Shown here piece by piece: positions 30,801-41,045 of a stretch of DNA of 64,000 nt. Numbering within the stretch: position 1 is the first letter of the stretch; the number at the start of each line of letters is the position of its first letter. The stretch is from Straminergon stramineum (taxonomy: Eukaryota > Streptophyta > Bryopsida > Hypnales > Calliergonaceae). Made by a program: the position numbers and the translations under genes. The DNA lies in NCBI GenBank assembly GCA_963920665.1, contig OY987263.1:24912547-24976546 (forward strand), given 5' to 3'. The notes under the pieces are model-generated. The model was given only the letters and a program-made list of their open reading frames with translations. It was not told where the DNA came from and did no database searches.

Positions 30801-33286
30801 CCCAAGTAACTTCTGGATATTTACCCAAAGTCAAAGTATGAATCCTTGCTGATATGACACTAATACATTGTTTTGGACATCACAAAAAACATGCCTATAT
30901 TTTATCGAATGTCTCACAAAACATTCACCTTTTCCATAGCATCATGTTATTTTCCTAGAGACACCATATATTGTCTGGGTTGTCCACCATAATTTTTCCA
31001 TCCATTGCCTCAAAGTCTCAGACGTCCTTATTTAAGAAAAAATATGCCACATTTTTTGTCTAATGTCATAAAAAACGTGGGTTTCTTATAGTGGATTATT
31101 GTTGATATTTTCCAAGTTGGGAGATTATGTTTATTTGGGATTATTGAGCAATTGAGCTGAAAATAGAACCCTAATTAGAACTAAAAGTCGAATATCAATT
31201 TTCTATTGGTATAAAATTTCCATTGACAAGCCTCCCTTGGTTCAAACTTATTATATCAAAGGGTAATTCCCTATTTGGGAATTATTCGCTTCAACAAGAA
31301 CAACCCCTTGTATAGTTTACATGGTCTAGCATATGTAAAACTTGAGAATTTGAAACCATAATCTATATAAATATTAAAAATCTTATTTCATAGATAAAGA
31401 GATTTTCAAATCCATATTATAATTCAAAAATAAGCAAAAACCAAATGAGATAGAGTAGGATGAAGTATTGACAATTAATTGGATAAGATTTGGATGAAAA
31501 CCACATTGTATTGGAAAATTAGAAAAAAAACTCAAAATTTCTCAAATAAAATTAATTCTTGAAGACCTAAATCCTTAAAGAAATACCTAAAACTTGGAAG
31601 GACCTAGTAGAAACCCTTGGATGAAGTTTCAGAGATCAAATTCCAACCAAAACTTTAAATTCCTCTAGATCATATTAGGAATGCCTGATTATGGAGTTTA
31701 ATAGCCTTTGAAAATTTGTACAACTTGCTCTATGCACTTGAAATTCAATAACTAGGAATCACATGTTTTTGCCTAGGATCATCAAATTCAAAGAATAGAT
31801 AGATATAAAATCAACCGTATACAAAGATTCGAAAGACTTAGGATTTAGTTTGTAATCTTTTAGAATTGGGTATGTACACACTTTTCAATACCTATACAAA
31901 GCTTGGAAAATAGGTAAGAATCAAAGGAGTTATGAGTAGAATTGGTTTCATATTTTTTTAGAGCATTCTAAATTCTAAATATCCATATGAACCAATTTGA
32001 AATCAAGTGCCAAGGCTATATCCTTAGAATTAGCCAAAACTACTAAAACCTAACTTACATTGCTTGAAGCCTTTTCACTTAAGGCCCCATAGATGAGAGG
32101 TTAGACAAGAAGCCTCCAAATAGTGGAGACTTCAAATTTCATGGCCATAGTCATATTCTTTCATACACAATATTGTTCAAATATTGACAAATGGATTCTA
32201 TTAATGGCAATGCATGAATTACACAAGATTATGTATTGTGTATAAGTGTGGAAAATCTCTATTGGCTTCTAGAAAGATTAAAACTTAGAATAATTTATCA
32301 AAAAATAAAAATAAAAATTGGGAAATACAACAAATCAATTCAATTCACATCTCTTCTTAAGGTTCAAATAAAAATGAATGGAAGAGTGAAATTTTTTCCA
32401 TAAAATTTTTCATTTTTCTACCGAAAACACCTCCATCTATGACCTCCACATTGAATTATCACTATATATCTAAATCTAGCCTTCATATCATTGATTGGTA
32501 GAATTTTTATATATTTCACATGTGAATTTTTTTCTAATAGATGTTGATATTTTCAATTTATAGAGTGGAAAAAAAATTCTTGTAATTTAAAAAAGTAGAA
32601 CATGTATGTAAGTTTTTACCAATCATAAGATACATTAGAATAATTTTACACCTCTACTAAAAATTAAGTTTAAAATAATAAACAAAAAAATTACTATTAA
32701 TTTAAATAACGGTAAAAATAGAAAATAAAAGTGAAAAACAAACAATCTTGTATGATTTGGATTCAACAACATGTAGCTTGCACTTGCAAAAATTCATTAA
32801 ATTATTGAATATTTATTTATTTTTAATGAAATAGAAATAATTATACTTGTCATTTTTTATTTTCATAATTTATGTGATGCAAAAATTGAATATTTTGAAG
32901 GTATAGTTGAGTTGGACCAAAAAGAATCTACCTTTTGGATGTATGCAATTCTAAGGAGTTAAATTCTATCAATAGAAAAAATTTCTTTGTCTTTTTAGGA
33001 TTCACATACATTTAAAACTATGAATGTTTAAAAATAAGATTACATATACCAAACTTTTATGGCATGTATAGTGGATTTTTCCTAAAATTAGATTGCTAAA
33101 ATTATTAGAAAATAAACTCTTTCTTCAAAAAATGTATGAAAAAAGAAAACCTTACACATGTATGACCTTTTTGAGTAGTTTTTTCTAGGAAAAAATTTAG
33201 ATATTTGACAAAATAGTGTATATCTTGCCCTATGCTTATAGAAGTGATGATTGATTTTTTTTATTAAGTATGCCATTGGATAAATG

Positions 33287-33338
<52 letters not shown>

Positions 33339-36145
33339 ATTCTAAGAATTATATGTAAATTATATAAGAGTTTGTATATTTAAAAGAAAATGAATAATTA
33401 AGGTGTCTAAATCTTGAATTAATTTCCCTATATATAAATTTGTTTATAAACTCATTTTTTTAAATTTCCAATTAATTATTACAAAATCATCATTCAGAAT
33501 TTACATTTATTTCCAGGATTGTTAGTGAATATATTTTGAAATTGAAAAATTTTGAAATTGTAATAGGCCTAAATTAACTTCAATGAATCTAAATTTTATT
33601 TTTAATAGATCCAAACCTTATCAAAGAACCTTCAGATGTATCCTTTTGTTTACATAGAATTAACAAACAATGTCAATTTGGAAAGGCAACTCTATTATTT
33701 GTACTTAAACTTTTAGATCATCTATAGTTCTTTGAATGCATTTTATATATCCTTGAATCATCTCAATTCCAACCTTTAAAATAGTTACAAATAAATTCAA
33801 AATTTGCATGGGAGTATTTTATATTTCAATATTTGGATTCATAATTTTTGCAAATTTTTATGTGGATTTTAATTCATTTTCAAGTTTAAAGGGTGAGAGT
33901 CTGAAATTTTAAGTATGTGGATAAAATTTTATTTTATGATTCTTATAATTTTCTAAAATTTTGTAAAACTCTAACATCATTATCTTTGAGTACTTATGAA
34001 AGTTTGGCTATCAATAGCTCCAAAATAAATCCTCTTACAAAAAATGCATTTGAACCTCTACATTTGTCATACAACCTAGCAAAGGATTGAAATTTTTAAA
34101 AGAATTTTCAATAGTGTACTACTTTACAAAGTTTCATCAAGATTCAATAGTGCAATTTTAAGAGTGCAATAACCAAATCTAGTCTAAATTGTCAAAATGA
34201 GCTTGTCATTAGGGAAGAATAATTTTTTGATCCCAAAATTCTCCACAAGTGTTAAATTTTTTTCTAGATTTATCGTAGGGAAAATCAAGAAAATTTCAAA
34301 TAAGAAAAATTTAAAAGAATTCAAAGCCTAAATGAGGAGATATTATAATCTAGAAAGTAATGGGATTTTCGCACCAAATTTTTTGGATATATTTGAACAA
34401 GTTAACATTCAGGTGCAATAGTAGGTTGTCTTTTGAGTGGATAGTGAGGGATAGGTATCCACCCGAAAGACAATGGGATTGTTTTTTTTATTTTATTATC
34501 CCTCTTACCAATTTTTTTTGTAAAAGCTACTCCCACGCTTATTTATATTTTTGATGAGCAGTTTATTTGGCAAACAATATGGGTTATGTCAACATATTCA
34601 ATATGTATTCAGTATTCAATAATTAGTATATATATAGTATACATTATGTATTCAATACGTAATTAGTATGTAATCAATATTCGGTACCCGTTTTTTGTAT
34701 ATGTTTTCCGTATCCATATACATACGGTATCTTAATATTTGTATTAGGATCAATGACAGGGAAGGGGGTGTTTTTATTTTTTTTCATAAACAATCAATGG
34801 CTACTAATTTTTGGGGGAGTGGATATTGTATTTTGAGTGGATAGTTAGATTCATCTCCAAAATAAAAAAATTGAATTCTTCAAAATCAAGCCCTTAAGGT
34901 GTATAAGTACTAAGTCTCAAAAAAAATATAATATTAGATTTTGCCTTCAATAGATAGTATGGTAATCTTATACAATTATGTAACCTTTGAAATGTATTAT
35001 TTCAATCCATTGGTGAATATATCATAGATAGAAATATTTGAAAAAAAATTCAATATTAATAAATACCTGGCTATTGTCAATTCTTATCCAATTGTTGTTA
35101 ACATTGTTATAAGCCCTAAAAAATCATAAATTTACAAAGTTATAAAAAACATACAATGTCACTTATTTTTTAATTCTAATTATTTTAATATGCTAAAAAT
35201 ATTTTTTTAATAAATAAAAAATTGGCCTCAATATAAGATATAGATTTATTTCATTTTCACACAGAGTAGTAATTATAGCTAATTTTCTAAAATTTGGCTA
35301 TGACATTTTCTCTAATAAGTAGCACAAAGTCATGTTAGAGAAAAAAAAATTATTTGATATTATTTTTTATTTACAAAGAATATATGACAAATAAATTTGA
35401 ATTTATTTCTTGAATTCAAATATGAAATTGTGAAGAAAAAATTAGTTGAAATAATACCAATTGCAAGTAACGTCGTTTTGTTTGGGATCATCTTGGCATT
35501 TGTCACTTTTAGTATATACAAGTAACTCAAATGGCTTAAAGTTAAAAAATTGTAGCTTATCAAGTGGATATTGGTTCCAAGTCAAGCCTTTCGTAATTGT
35601 CACCTTCATACCAAATCTCATTTGCAAGTCTGTTCCATTTTCACTCTTAACATTCCAATTTGTGAAGCGAAGCTCTCCAGATGGCTCCTGCAATATCATC
35701 TATATTACTATTGCATGTATATTCCAAAAACATCATTAAAAAACAAGTACCTCAAGTTCTTAAAGTTTGTTAATAAAAGTTGTCAGGGTTAAAATTTTGG
35801 TATTGTACCATGCTATTAATTATTAGCACCTAATTGTCAAAATTGTAAGGTATGTTACAAATTTGTATTGTATTTTCATTGCAAAAGCTAATTCACAAAC
35901 TTAAAAAAAATTCCTTAAAGTTCAAAAAAATTTACCCGATTTTCATTTGTAATAGTAAGTGTTGTTAATATTTTGTTCTTGCAATTTCTGATTGAAGATT
36001 TAGAATCTATTGATGAAGTATATCTTTCACATTTCATTATATCACTCTTTGCAAGTATGCCAAACGCACCCACATCAATAAATTCATATTGTGAGATCAA
36101 TAACCACCACCATATAGAAAATGTTATATTTTTATTTGTGAACAT
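678..36145 (-). CDS. HAP2: HAP2/GCS1 gamete fusogen, 5' part of gene (six exons seen; continues past left edge)
   Basis: HAP2/GCS1 is the class II-type fusogen on male gametes that merges sperm and egg membranes. Exons read on the minus strand: 36145-35936, 35687-35458, 24032-23945, 15862-15751, 3727-3589 and 865-678, each with AG acceptors and GT donors. In order they carry landmarks of the family ectodomain: the ILAKSDIMKCERY start, the TITKGLTWNQYPLDKLQFFN strand region, the GFCCKC cysteine cluster, the YFGFTIREPSMQF strand, GDFINYKSFPQLSSMFLVQP, and TLDGNECNKIGISYSGFRNQ followed by the CL..Q segment. Phases match at four junctions. The join from exon 2 to exon 3 does not, so a short exon must be missing from this model. 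An AHCL-type segment expected between exons 3 and 4 was also not found. Domain III, the membrane anchor and the tail lie beyond base 1. No stop or frameshift was seen in the exons, so the gene looks intact. Family identity is recalled knowledge; exon borders were read by eye. Confidence 0.85.
866..3588 (-). other. HAP2 intron 5
   Basis: About 2.7 kb of AT-rich intron. It contains the TTAA-ended element at 1144-1792. I see no other coding or structured element. Confidence 0.75.
1144..1792. mobile_element. TTAA-ended non-autonomous element, 649 bp
   Basis: The left end is TTAACCCCTAATGCTGAAGG. The right end, reversed, is TTAACTCCTAAATGTTCAAG. The ends are imperfect inverted repeats starting with TTAA followed by CYCCTAA, as in the other family members at 7.7, 9.6, 17.6 and 40.1 kb. 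There is no coding capacity. Confidence 0.6.
3589..3727 (-). CDS. HAP2: HAP2 exon 5
   Basis: The acceptor is CTTGAAG|GAA and the donor CCAGCAA|GTAAGG. It encodes ELLIVSPSRREVVSKDG and then LVALAGDFINYKSFPQLSS, the conserved GDF...P.LS..FLV.P block of the family. It ends in phase 1 and joins exon 6 in frame. Confidence 0.85.
5557..6083. mobile_element. Probable degraded TTAA-family element
   Basis: The left end is TAACCCCTAAAAGCTTGAGG. The right end, reversed, is TTTACCCCCTAAGCACTCAA. The inverted ends resemble the other family members, but both terminal tetramers are mutated, so the borders are approximate. Confidence 0.4.
7683..8508. mobile_element. TTAA-ended element, copy 1 of an 820-bp subfamily
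   Basis: The ends are TTAACCCCTAAATGCCCAA and, reversed, TTAACCCCTATATGCCCAA: 19 bp with one mismatch. The body is clearly homologous along its whole length to 40144-40962. If TTAA is the target duplication, the element proper starts with CCCCTA, as in piggyBac-type transposons. There is no transposase ORF, so it is non-autonomous. Confidence 0.75.
9568..9946. mobile_element. TTAA-ended MITE, 379 bp
   Basis: The left end is TTAACCCCTAAACAACGG. The right end, reversed, is TTAACCCATAAACGCCG. It is GC-richer than its surroundings and has no recognisable coding; the short minus-strand ORFs over it match nothing known to me. Confidence 0.6.
11255..11510. repeat. Dispersed repeat, related to 21,430-21,670
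   Basis: The two stretches share an ordered series of words (AATTCTAT, CTTGAAA, TTTTAGTGGG, GAAACTTTTTGTGG-like) in the same orientation with heavy divergence. This looks like two old copies of one retroelement or DNA-element piece. No ends or coding domain were identified. Confidence 0.5.
15751..15862 (-). CDS. HAP2: HAP2 exon 4
   Basis: The acceptor is TTATTTAG|G and the donor GGACAA|GTAATT. It encodes YFGFTIREPSMQFKIIV, then SFSYELRNDD and TPPPGQ, which fits the beta-strand region following the AHCL segment in HAP2 proteins. It ends in phase 0, matching exon 5. Confidence 0.8.
16471..16552. mobile_element. Mini-MITE with giant-MULE-like ends, about 82 bp
   Basis: The left end contains GTGCAAGTGTGTGAGC and the right end GACTCACATAATAGTAACC. 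These are inverted to each other and resemble the outer end of the 17.6-kb element (TGCTGGTATGTGAGC). It is probably a deletion derivative; the target duplication is not clear. Confidence 0.5.
17596..17848. mobile_element. TTAA-ended MITE, 253 bp
   Basis: The ends are TTAACCCCTCAAGGCCCAAG and, reversed, TTAACCCCTAAAGGCCCAAG: 20 bp with one mismatch. These are the best-kept ends of the family in this window. There is no coding capacity. Confidence 0.75.
19536..19782. mobile_element. MITE with giant-MULE-like ends, about 247 bp
   Basis: The left end is GGTGCTAGTATGTGAGC. The right end, reversed, is GGGTTGCTATGATGTGAGC. The core TGCTA..ATGTGAGC is the same as the outermost bases of the element at 41827-59439. 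The interior is AT-rich, with repeated TATAAT-type words and no ORF. No convincing target duplication was found. Confidence 0.6.
20311..20343. repeat. Short hairpin in AT-rich intron
   Basis: Perfect 11-bp arms (ATCTGATGTGG and its complement) are separated by 11 bp. It is probably a transposon end or transposon junction. Confidence 0.5.
21430..21670. repeat. Dispersed repeat, related to 11,255-11,510
   Basis: Diverged second copy of the same repeat, in the same orientation. It sits just left of the GC-rich island, so both may belong to one larger compound insertion between about 20.47 and 22.3 kb. Confidence 0.45.
21790..22247. mobile_element. GC-rich MITE-like island with GAGCATC ends
   Basis: The left end reads TTAAGAGCATCTGCAGCC. 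The right end, reversed, reads TTAGAGCATCCGCAGC. Such GAGCATC...CAGC ends are common on plant hAT-type MITEs. The interior is far more GC-rich than the flanks and open on both strands over 60-120 codons, which suggests captured or formerly genic sequence. No protein family was recognised and no 8-bp target duplication is visible. Confidence 0.5.
22713..23085 (+). repeat. Dispersed repeat, inverted copy of 37,345-37,760
   Basis: This stretch and the reverse complement of about 37,350-37,740 share long runs in order (for example GGAGATGA, GTAGACTAAGAATT-like and GAATGGATTTGAAATGAGG-like words). The right side ends in a TTAA-like border after ACGTTTACAGG, so this may be another divergent TTAA element. 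Confidence 0.5.
23945..24032 (-). CDS. HAP2: HAP2 exon 3: CCxC cluster
   Basis: The acceptor is CATGGCAG|GGA. The exon reads GFCCKCGNPSWFSHNG and then SYRGGAPMMC, matching the cysteine-rich GxCCxC segment that is a HAP2 hallmark. Two overlapping donors are possible: after 23945 (phase 1, keeps the last Cys) or after 23947 (phase 2, which would join exon 4 directly). It is an 88-bp island of sense coding in about 19 kb of intron, so it was recognised from the protein motif and splice sites and not from ORF length. Confidence 0.8.
27244..27272. repeat. Perfect hairpin, 13-bp arms
   Basis: CTAATTTGGTGCA, a 3-base spacer AAA, then the exact complement. It lies at the start of about 150 bp of degenerate repeats of AGTGYAAATCGCACTA-like words. 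Confidence 0.7.
29637..31093. mobile_element. Non-autonomous CACTA (En/Spm-type) transposon, 1,457 bp
   Basis: The left end is CACTATAAGAAACCCAC and the right end is its complement (GTGGGTTTCTTATAGTG). Both are flanked by the trinucleotide GAT (29634-29636 and 31094-31096), which is the 3-bp duplication typical of the superfamily. The subterminal parts are dense in GGACATC, GATGTC and AAAAACATG words in both orientations, as is usual for CACTA transposase binding regions. No transposase reading frame remains. It sits inside HAP2 intron 2. Confidence 0.9.
33287..33333. repeat. (TA)n microsatellite
   Basis: About 45 bp of pure TA dinucleotides. Confidence 0.9.
35458..35687 (-). CDS. HAP2: HAP2 exon 2
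   Basis: The acceptor is TTGCAG|GAG and the donor AATTG|GTATTA. It is in phase 0 with exon 1 across a 248-bp intron, the only short intron seen in this gene. It encodes GELRFTNWNVKSENG and MRFGMKVTITKGLTWN, followed by YPLDKLQFFNFKPFELLVY, the well-conserved stretch after the HAP2 N-terminus, and then CQDD and TCNW. It ends in phase 2, which does not join exon 3 in frame. A microexon of 3n+1 bases is therefore expected somewhere in the next 11 kb. Confidence 0.85.
35936..36145 (-). CDS. HAP2: HAP2 exon 1: probable signal peptide and N-terminus
   Basis: The exon has 70 codons from ATG at 36145 and ends at donor CGG|GTAAAT in phase 0. The first 28 or so residues contain a hydrophobic run (FSIWWWLLI) that could be the signal peptide. 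They are followed by GILAKSDIMKCERY and CKNKILTTLTI, which match the conserved start of the HAP2 ectodomain, including its first cysteines. The start codon is the first suitable ATG, but a more upstream 5' exon cannot be excluded. Confidence 0.75.
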
Positions 36146-37344
36146 ATCTACTAAATATCAAAACATCTTTTAGGTTAAATTTGAAGTATCAACTATTTAT
36201 AACTATCTTGTTCCATATTTGTTGCTCACCTAAAATCATAATGATTAAATTTGACCCAATACTATTCTTAGGGTTTTTTATTTCTATCTTCATGTTTGTT
36301 TTCTATTCCATCAATAATTCTTATAATAAAATTGATCAAAATCTCTTGGTAGTATATAAAAATCTATAAAAATTTCCTCTAAATATTTAAAAATTTAATA
36401 GGCATGAATCAACCATTAGTTTTTTTTTAGCCATTTTGGTTTAATTTTCCAACCACCTAGCTACTTGTTTCATGTGAGTAGCTCTATAGTACAAAAGTAA
36501 AATTTGTGGACTGAGCAATAGATTATGTGAGAGATGAAGTATGCAATTTATGGAGTTTGGCATGATAGAGCAATCATGCCAATTAACCCTAAAACTTGTC
36601 GATTTGCTATTTGCATTGTGCACATCATAAGTTACTTCTTCTTGAGGGCTTTGCACATCATTCATGTTTGATCAAAAACCACAAAAATCAAAAGATTCTT
36701 AGGGTTCTTTAGATGAATATTGGACCTAGTTGGCACTAGTTATTTTTCAAATGTTACAATCAATGGTCATTTTGTTGATATTCCTTTTCAATGTAGAAAG
36801 CTACTAGTATTGGGTTGCCTTTGCTACTGAGCTTAACTTAACTTGCTTCATCAGTTTGTATCTTGTGCACTCACATATACATCTAATTGTAGAAGCAATG
36901 TGATTTTTTCTTGGAATGCAACTTTGAATGATATCAATATGGAGAGTAAAATTGAAGGACTAGATTTCTTTCTCTCTAAGTATTAGAACTTAGTGTGTGT
37001 TTGCAACTTTCATATGATAGTTTGGGTGCATAGTATACATATTTTGGAGTTGAGGTCGCCATAATAATACATTGCACTCATGTCCCATTTGGAATCAAAC
37101 ATTTTGGGGTCACTTCTATATCTTCCCAAATGTCCTTCAGAAGAATTCTTTCTCTCTCTCTACTCATACGTGCTCAAATTCACAATTTCAAATGATATGA
37201 GATAATCCATGTTTATATAATATCTATATATGTATCCATATCCATCAAATGTGTGAATATATCATATTTGTATATTTGTATGTGGGATGAGACAATTGTA
37301 TCTATTCATATACGGTTTATCTAAAATGAAGTTGTTGTTTTTTC

Positions 37345-37930
37345 TAAACCCCCAAACGTCCAAATTCATCTCCAGAATTGATGACTTCAAAAAAATCATT
37401 ATAAAATGATAATTGGAAGCATATTTTTGAATTGATATGCAAACAAAAGTTGTAGACTAAGAATTTTAGATTCCCTCTATATAGTTAGATTCAACAATAC
37501 TATCACTAGTATTTTTTTATAAATTTTGAAAGGGAAATTCAAAATTCCTTCTAAATTTGATTACAAGCAAAAAATTATCATTTCTTGAGTAAAATTTATT
37601 GGAATGGATTTGAAATGAGGTTCTTTTTACATGGTACTTTTTTGAATTTTTGTGTTCTTAAAATTTGTGACTTCATTTTGGCAAATCCAATTTTGAACTA
37701 GAGTCCATGCAATTTTGGCTTGGTCAACCACTTGATATACTTGCACATTTGTAATTTTAGAAAAATAATGTACTCTAGTAACACCAAATCCAACCATTAG
37801 ATAGGACAACAAGTTGATAAAGTATCTCTAAAAATTATGATGACTTTCATCCAAGCAATAAGGAAGATGAACCTTTAATTTTAATCTATTCATCATCCCC
37901 CAAAATGGACATCAAAGTGCTTAGGGATTA
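37345..37930 (-). repeat. Dispersed repeat, inverted relative to 22,713-23,085; possible TTAA element
   Basis: The left border reads CTAAACCCCCAAACGTCC. The right border, reversed, reads TTAATCCCTAAGCAC, so this may be a member of the TTAA family with damaged ends. Body homology to 22.7-23.1 kb is clear on the opposite strand. Confidence 0.5.
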
Positions 37931-38210
37931 AGTCTTAGATAATTAGATATAAGCTATATATATGATTAAGTTCACAGCTTCAAAAAATTTGGGATAATGC
38001 ATGTTTGTTCATATGAAGGATTTGTATCTATATATCATATATATATTCATATATGAAACATGGGAAATGACATGGGATACTTGTTTGCATTTTCAGGTGC
38101 ATAGTGTCAACATGCTCATGGCATCCTATGTCTAAGAGTTTTAAAAAAATTAGATACAAGTATATGAATGAATGAGTTCAAAGCTTCAAAAGATGTATGA
38201 TAATGTTAGG

Positions 38211-38211
38211 T

Positions 38212-38291
<80 letters not shown>
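38211..38291. repeat. (TA)n microsatellite, about 80 bp
   Basis: Roughly 39 pure TA dinucleotides. The 60-codon ORF over it is an artefact. Confidence 0.95.
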
Positions 38292-38293
<2 letters not shown>

Positions 38294-39999
38294 TATCCGT
38301 AAATTCATATTTGTGTATCTATATATCATATTCATTTGAGATGTGGAATAGGATACTGATACATGGTTGGCATTTTTAGAATCATAGTCATAGTCATAAT
38401 TTTGTGTTTTTGCATTATGAAGTTATTTCCTTTTCCATTAGATGTAGAGTCAAGGTTGCATTTCAAAATCACTTGGTTTTTAAGCATTAAATAATTTACA
38501 ACTTCAAAGTCCAATTTTTTTAAAAGACATACAAACTTGAAGTATAAAAAAGATATAATTGTAAATGCTTAAAAATGCACCACATTTTAAGCTATGTAAC
38601 AATTTTACAAAAGTAGCCATTTTTTAGCCCAATGAGTTTAAGAAACACCACAATACTTTAGTGGTTAAAGAATATAGACTATTGTACTCAGTGGTCAAGT
38701 TCAACATTCCTTGTTGAATAATTATTAAAGATGTTAGATGTAGTTAGACAAATGTCTAAATAAATGGGTTCTTTTTTTCTATGTAATTTCAAAATACATA
38801 TTCCAAAAATTATAGTATTCATTTTTAAAAATATTTAGACTTTCCAATCAAATAAGCTTTACATAAGTCCATTCAATGATACAAGGAAAATCGAAATACT
38901 TCTAAATGATTTAGATAAGTTTATTCAATAATATTTTTAAGATAAAGATCTAGTTTTTATTTTTATTTTTTCCAAACATTCAACTCAGTTACCTAGTAAA
39001 ATTTGTATTAAATTTGAAATCTTTAGAGAGAAAATTTGAAGTTAAGAGAATTTAAAGTCTAATGACCAAATATGAAGATGTACAACATTGTTATTTTTCT
39101 TTTAAATGCTAATATCTTGCAATTTTTATCATCAAAGATTTTAAGAATATTTTCACACATTCATATTAGTCTTGTGCAAGATCTTGTACAATATGGTTGG
39201 ATATGAAAAGAATTTGCTTTTCTATTTTGTCTCTTTGCACTAAAAGTGGAATTTTTAGAGTGTTTTTTTAGTGAGACATAGTCATGAAACTTTAGAAGTA
39301 AAAAATCCAATCCAACCTAAGAGATTATACAACCTTCTAAAAAAATTTAAATATTATTTTGATAAGGACCAACCAAGTCAACAAGTACAAAATAAAGGTT
39401 GGAACCAAGCATTTTTTTTCATTTATTTTGGTCAATGTAGAAAGTAATATCTGTTAGAGTGATATAGTTGTTTACATTTATGTAAGTAGATGAAATGTGA
39501 AAAATTAAAATTAAAACTTAAATTATTCATCGGATAATGTGTACATTCTACTAGAAAAGAGCCATAGAGTCCTCAGAATATACAACAAATCAATGATTCC
39601 ATCCATTAAAAATGACAGAATACATTGCCTAATAGTCCCTCAAAAAATTATATTGTTTCAATTGAGCAACATATCACTCAAAAATTCCTCATTGGATGTA
39701 ATCCAAAGAAGTAGAAATGTAAGGAAGAAGCATGCCATCATAATGACCTAAAACCATGTCTTTTCTACTCCTCATCATCCCATTAGAAGAAATTTAGCTA
39801 CTCTGAAAGCTTGTGAGTTCCCTCGAGTCCTCGAATTGTAGGAACTTGGTGGTAGCAAGCTAACTTGGCTAGGTGACAACCATGTCAAACCATAATAAAT
39901 TATTTTGAAATTATTTTTTGAAATTTTAATTAATTTTTTCATTTTTTATAATTTTCAATTTTGAATTGCAGTGACTGGTTCTCAACATGGGTAACCAAC

Positions 40000-41045
40000 C
40001 ACTACAAGAGAAAGGGATATTTTATTTGAATTCTTGAGTATAGTCCTAGATATAAGATTATAAGTAATGATCTTTCAGGAGATTTTCAATAAAAATTTAC
40101 TAGAAATACATATGTATCTAGTAAATTTTTACTAAAAATCTCCTTAATCCCTAAGTGCCTAAGCCTTTCCAAGTGTGTTTTGACTATGAAAAAAGAGCAT
40201 AGGCTTATAGTTATCCCCAACCCAAGAATTTTTTTTTCAAAATCTAATTGTATGGATGTCTAAAGAGCTTGCTTATTAGTATGTGTACCAATTTAGAGAG
40301 AAAAATTGCATAGAAGTTGTGAGATTATAACAAGAGAAATACACATTTTCTATTTTTAGTATGCCATCCCTCCCCCACAATGTTTTAGAAATTTGCATAT
40401 AAGATTTTTTTGGGATTGGAGGTGACATGACCAACTAAAAATTGTGTTAGCATACTAAAATTCACTTCCAAAAACCTTAACTTCAAATGAAGAGCTATCA
40501 AACTCATTACACAATCCACCTTGCAACTATTGAAATACAATTTTTTTTAATAAGTAGAAATCGCAATTAACTCCAAATGAACATTTGCATGTTTAGATTT
40601 TCAATAGTGAATACCATGAAAACAATTTACTCTTTCCAATTGGGACCATTTTCAAAGCAAATGGATAAGAACAATTTTTTAGATCTCAAATCAAGTGAAA
40701 TTGGCAAGCTTTGCTTAAAGCCAAGAAATCAAGTAAAATTTGCAAGCTTTACTCTTCCACTAAGATACATATATGCCTTTGAGGACCTCTCAAAAATCTA
40801 GTATTTACCTTTTTTTGTGAAAAATAAAAAATTTCAATAATTAACCTCTGAAATTGTCCGTAATAAATTTCAAAGCGATCATAGGAATTTAACTGCCCAT
40901 CCCAAAATCACTGTGAAATTTCAGGTCGACCAAATATGGTCGATGAGGCAGTTAGGGGTTAAAGGTCATTACTTATAATCTTATATCTCGGATTATACTT
41001 AAAAACTCACTTAAATGCTCCTTTTTCTTATGGTGAGCCTCAAAC
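40000..41045. mobile_element. CACTA-like MITE interrupted by a TTAA element
   Basis: The outer ends are CACTACAAGAGAAAGG and, reversed, CACCATAAGAAAAAGG. Inside them, AGATATAAGATTATAAGT is repeated in inverted form at 40.05 kb and 40.97-41.0 kb. With the 819-bp insertion removed, the host MITE is about 227 bp and almost all inverted repeat. No perfect 3-bp target duplication was seen (AAC versus AGC). Confidence 0.55.
40144..40962. mobile_element. TTAA-ended element, copy 2 of the 820-bp subfamily
   Basis: The left end is TTAATCCCTAAGTGCC. The right end, reversed, is TTAACCCCTAACTGCC. It is homologous along its full length to 7683-8508. It inserted into the inverted-repeat MITE that surrounds it, so it is the younger of the two. 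Confidence 0.75.

Larger units (their letters stand above)
24033..35457 (-). other. HAP2 intron 2, about 11.4 kb
   Basis: It contains the CACTA element at 29637-31093, a 13-bp-arm hairpin at 27244-27272 and a (TA)n tract at 33287-33333. Several loosely repeated phrases (around 25.9 kb and 27.8-28.2 kb) resemble internal units of the solo LTRs at 46-47 and 53-54 kb. A missing HAP2 microexon must lie here. Otherwise I see nothing to name. Confidence 0.65.

Noticed and set aside
38197..38379. 60-codon Tyr/Ile repeat ORF
   Set aside because: Translation of a pure (TA)n microsatellite.
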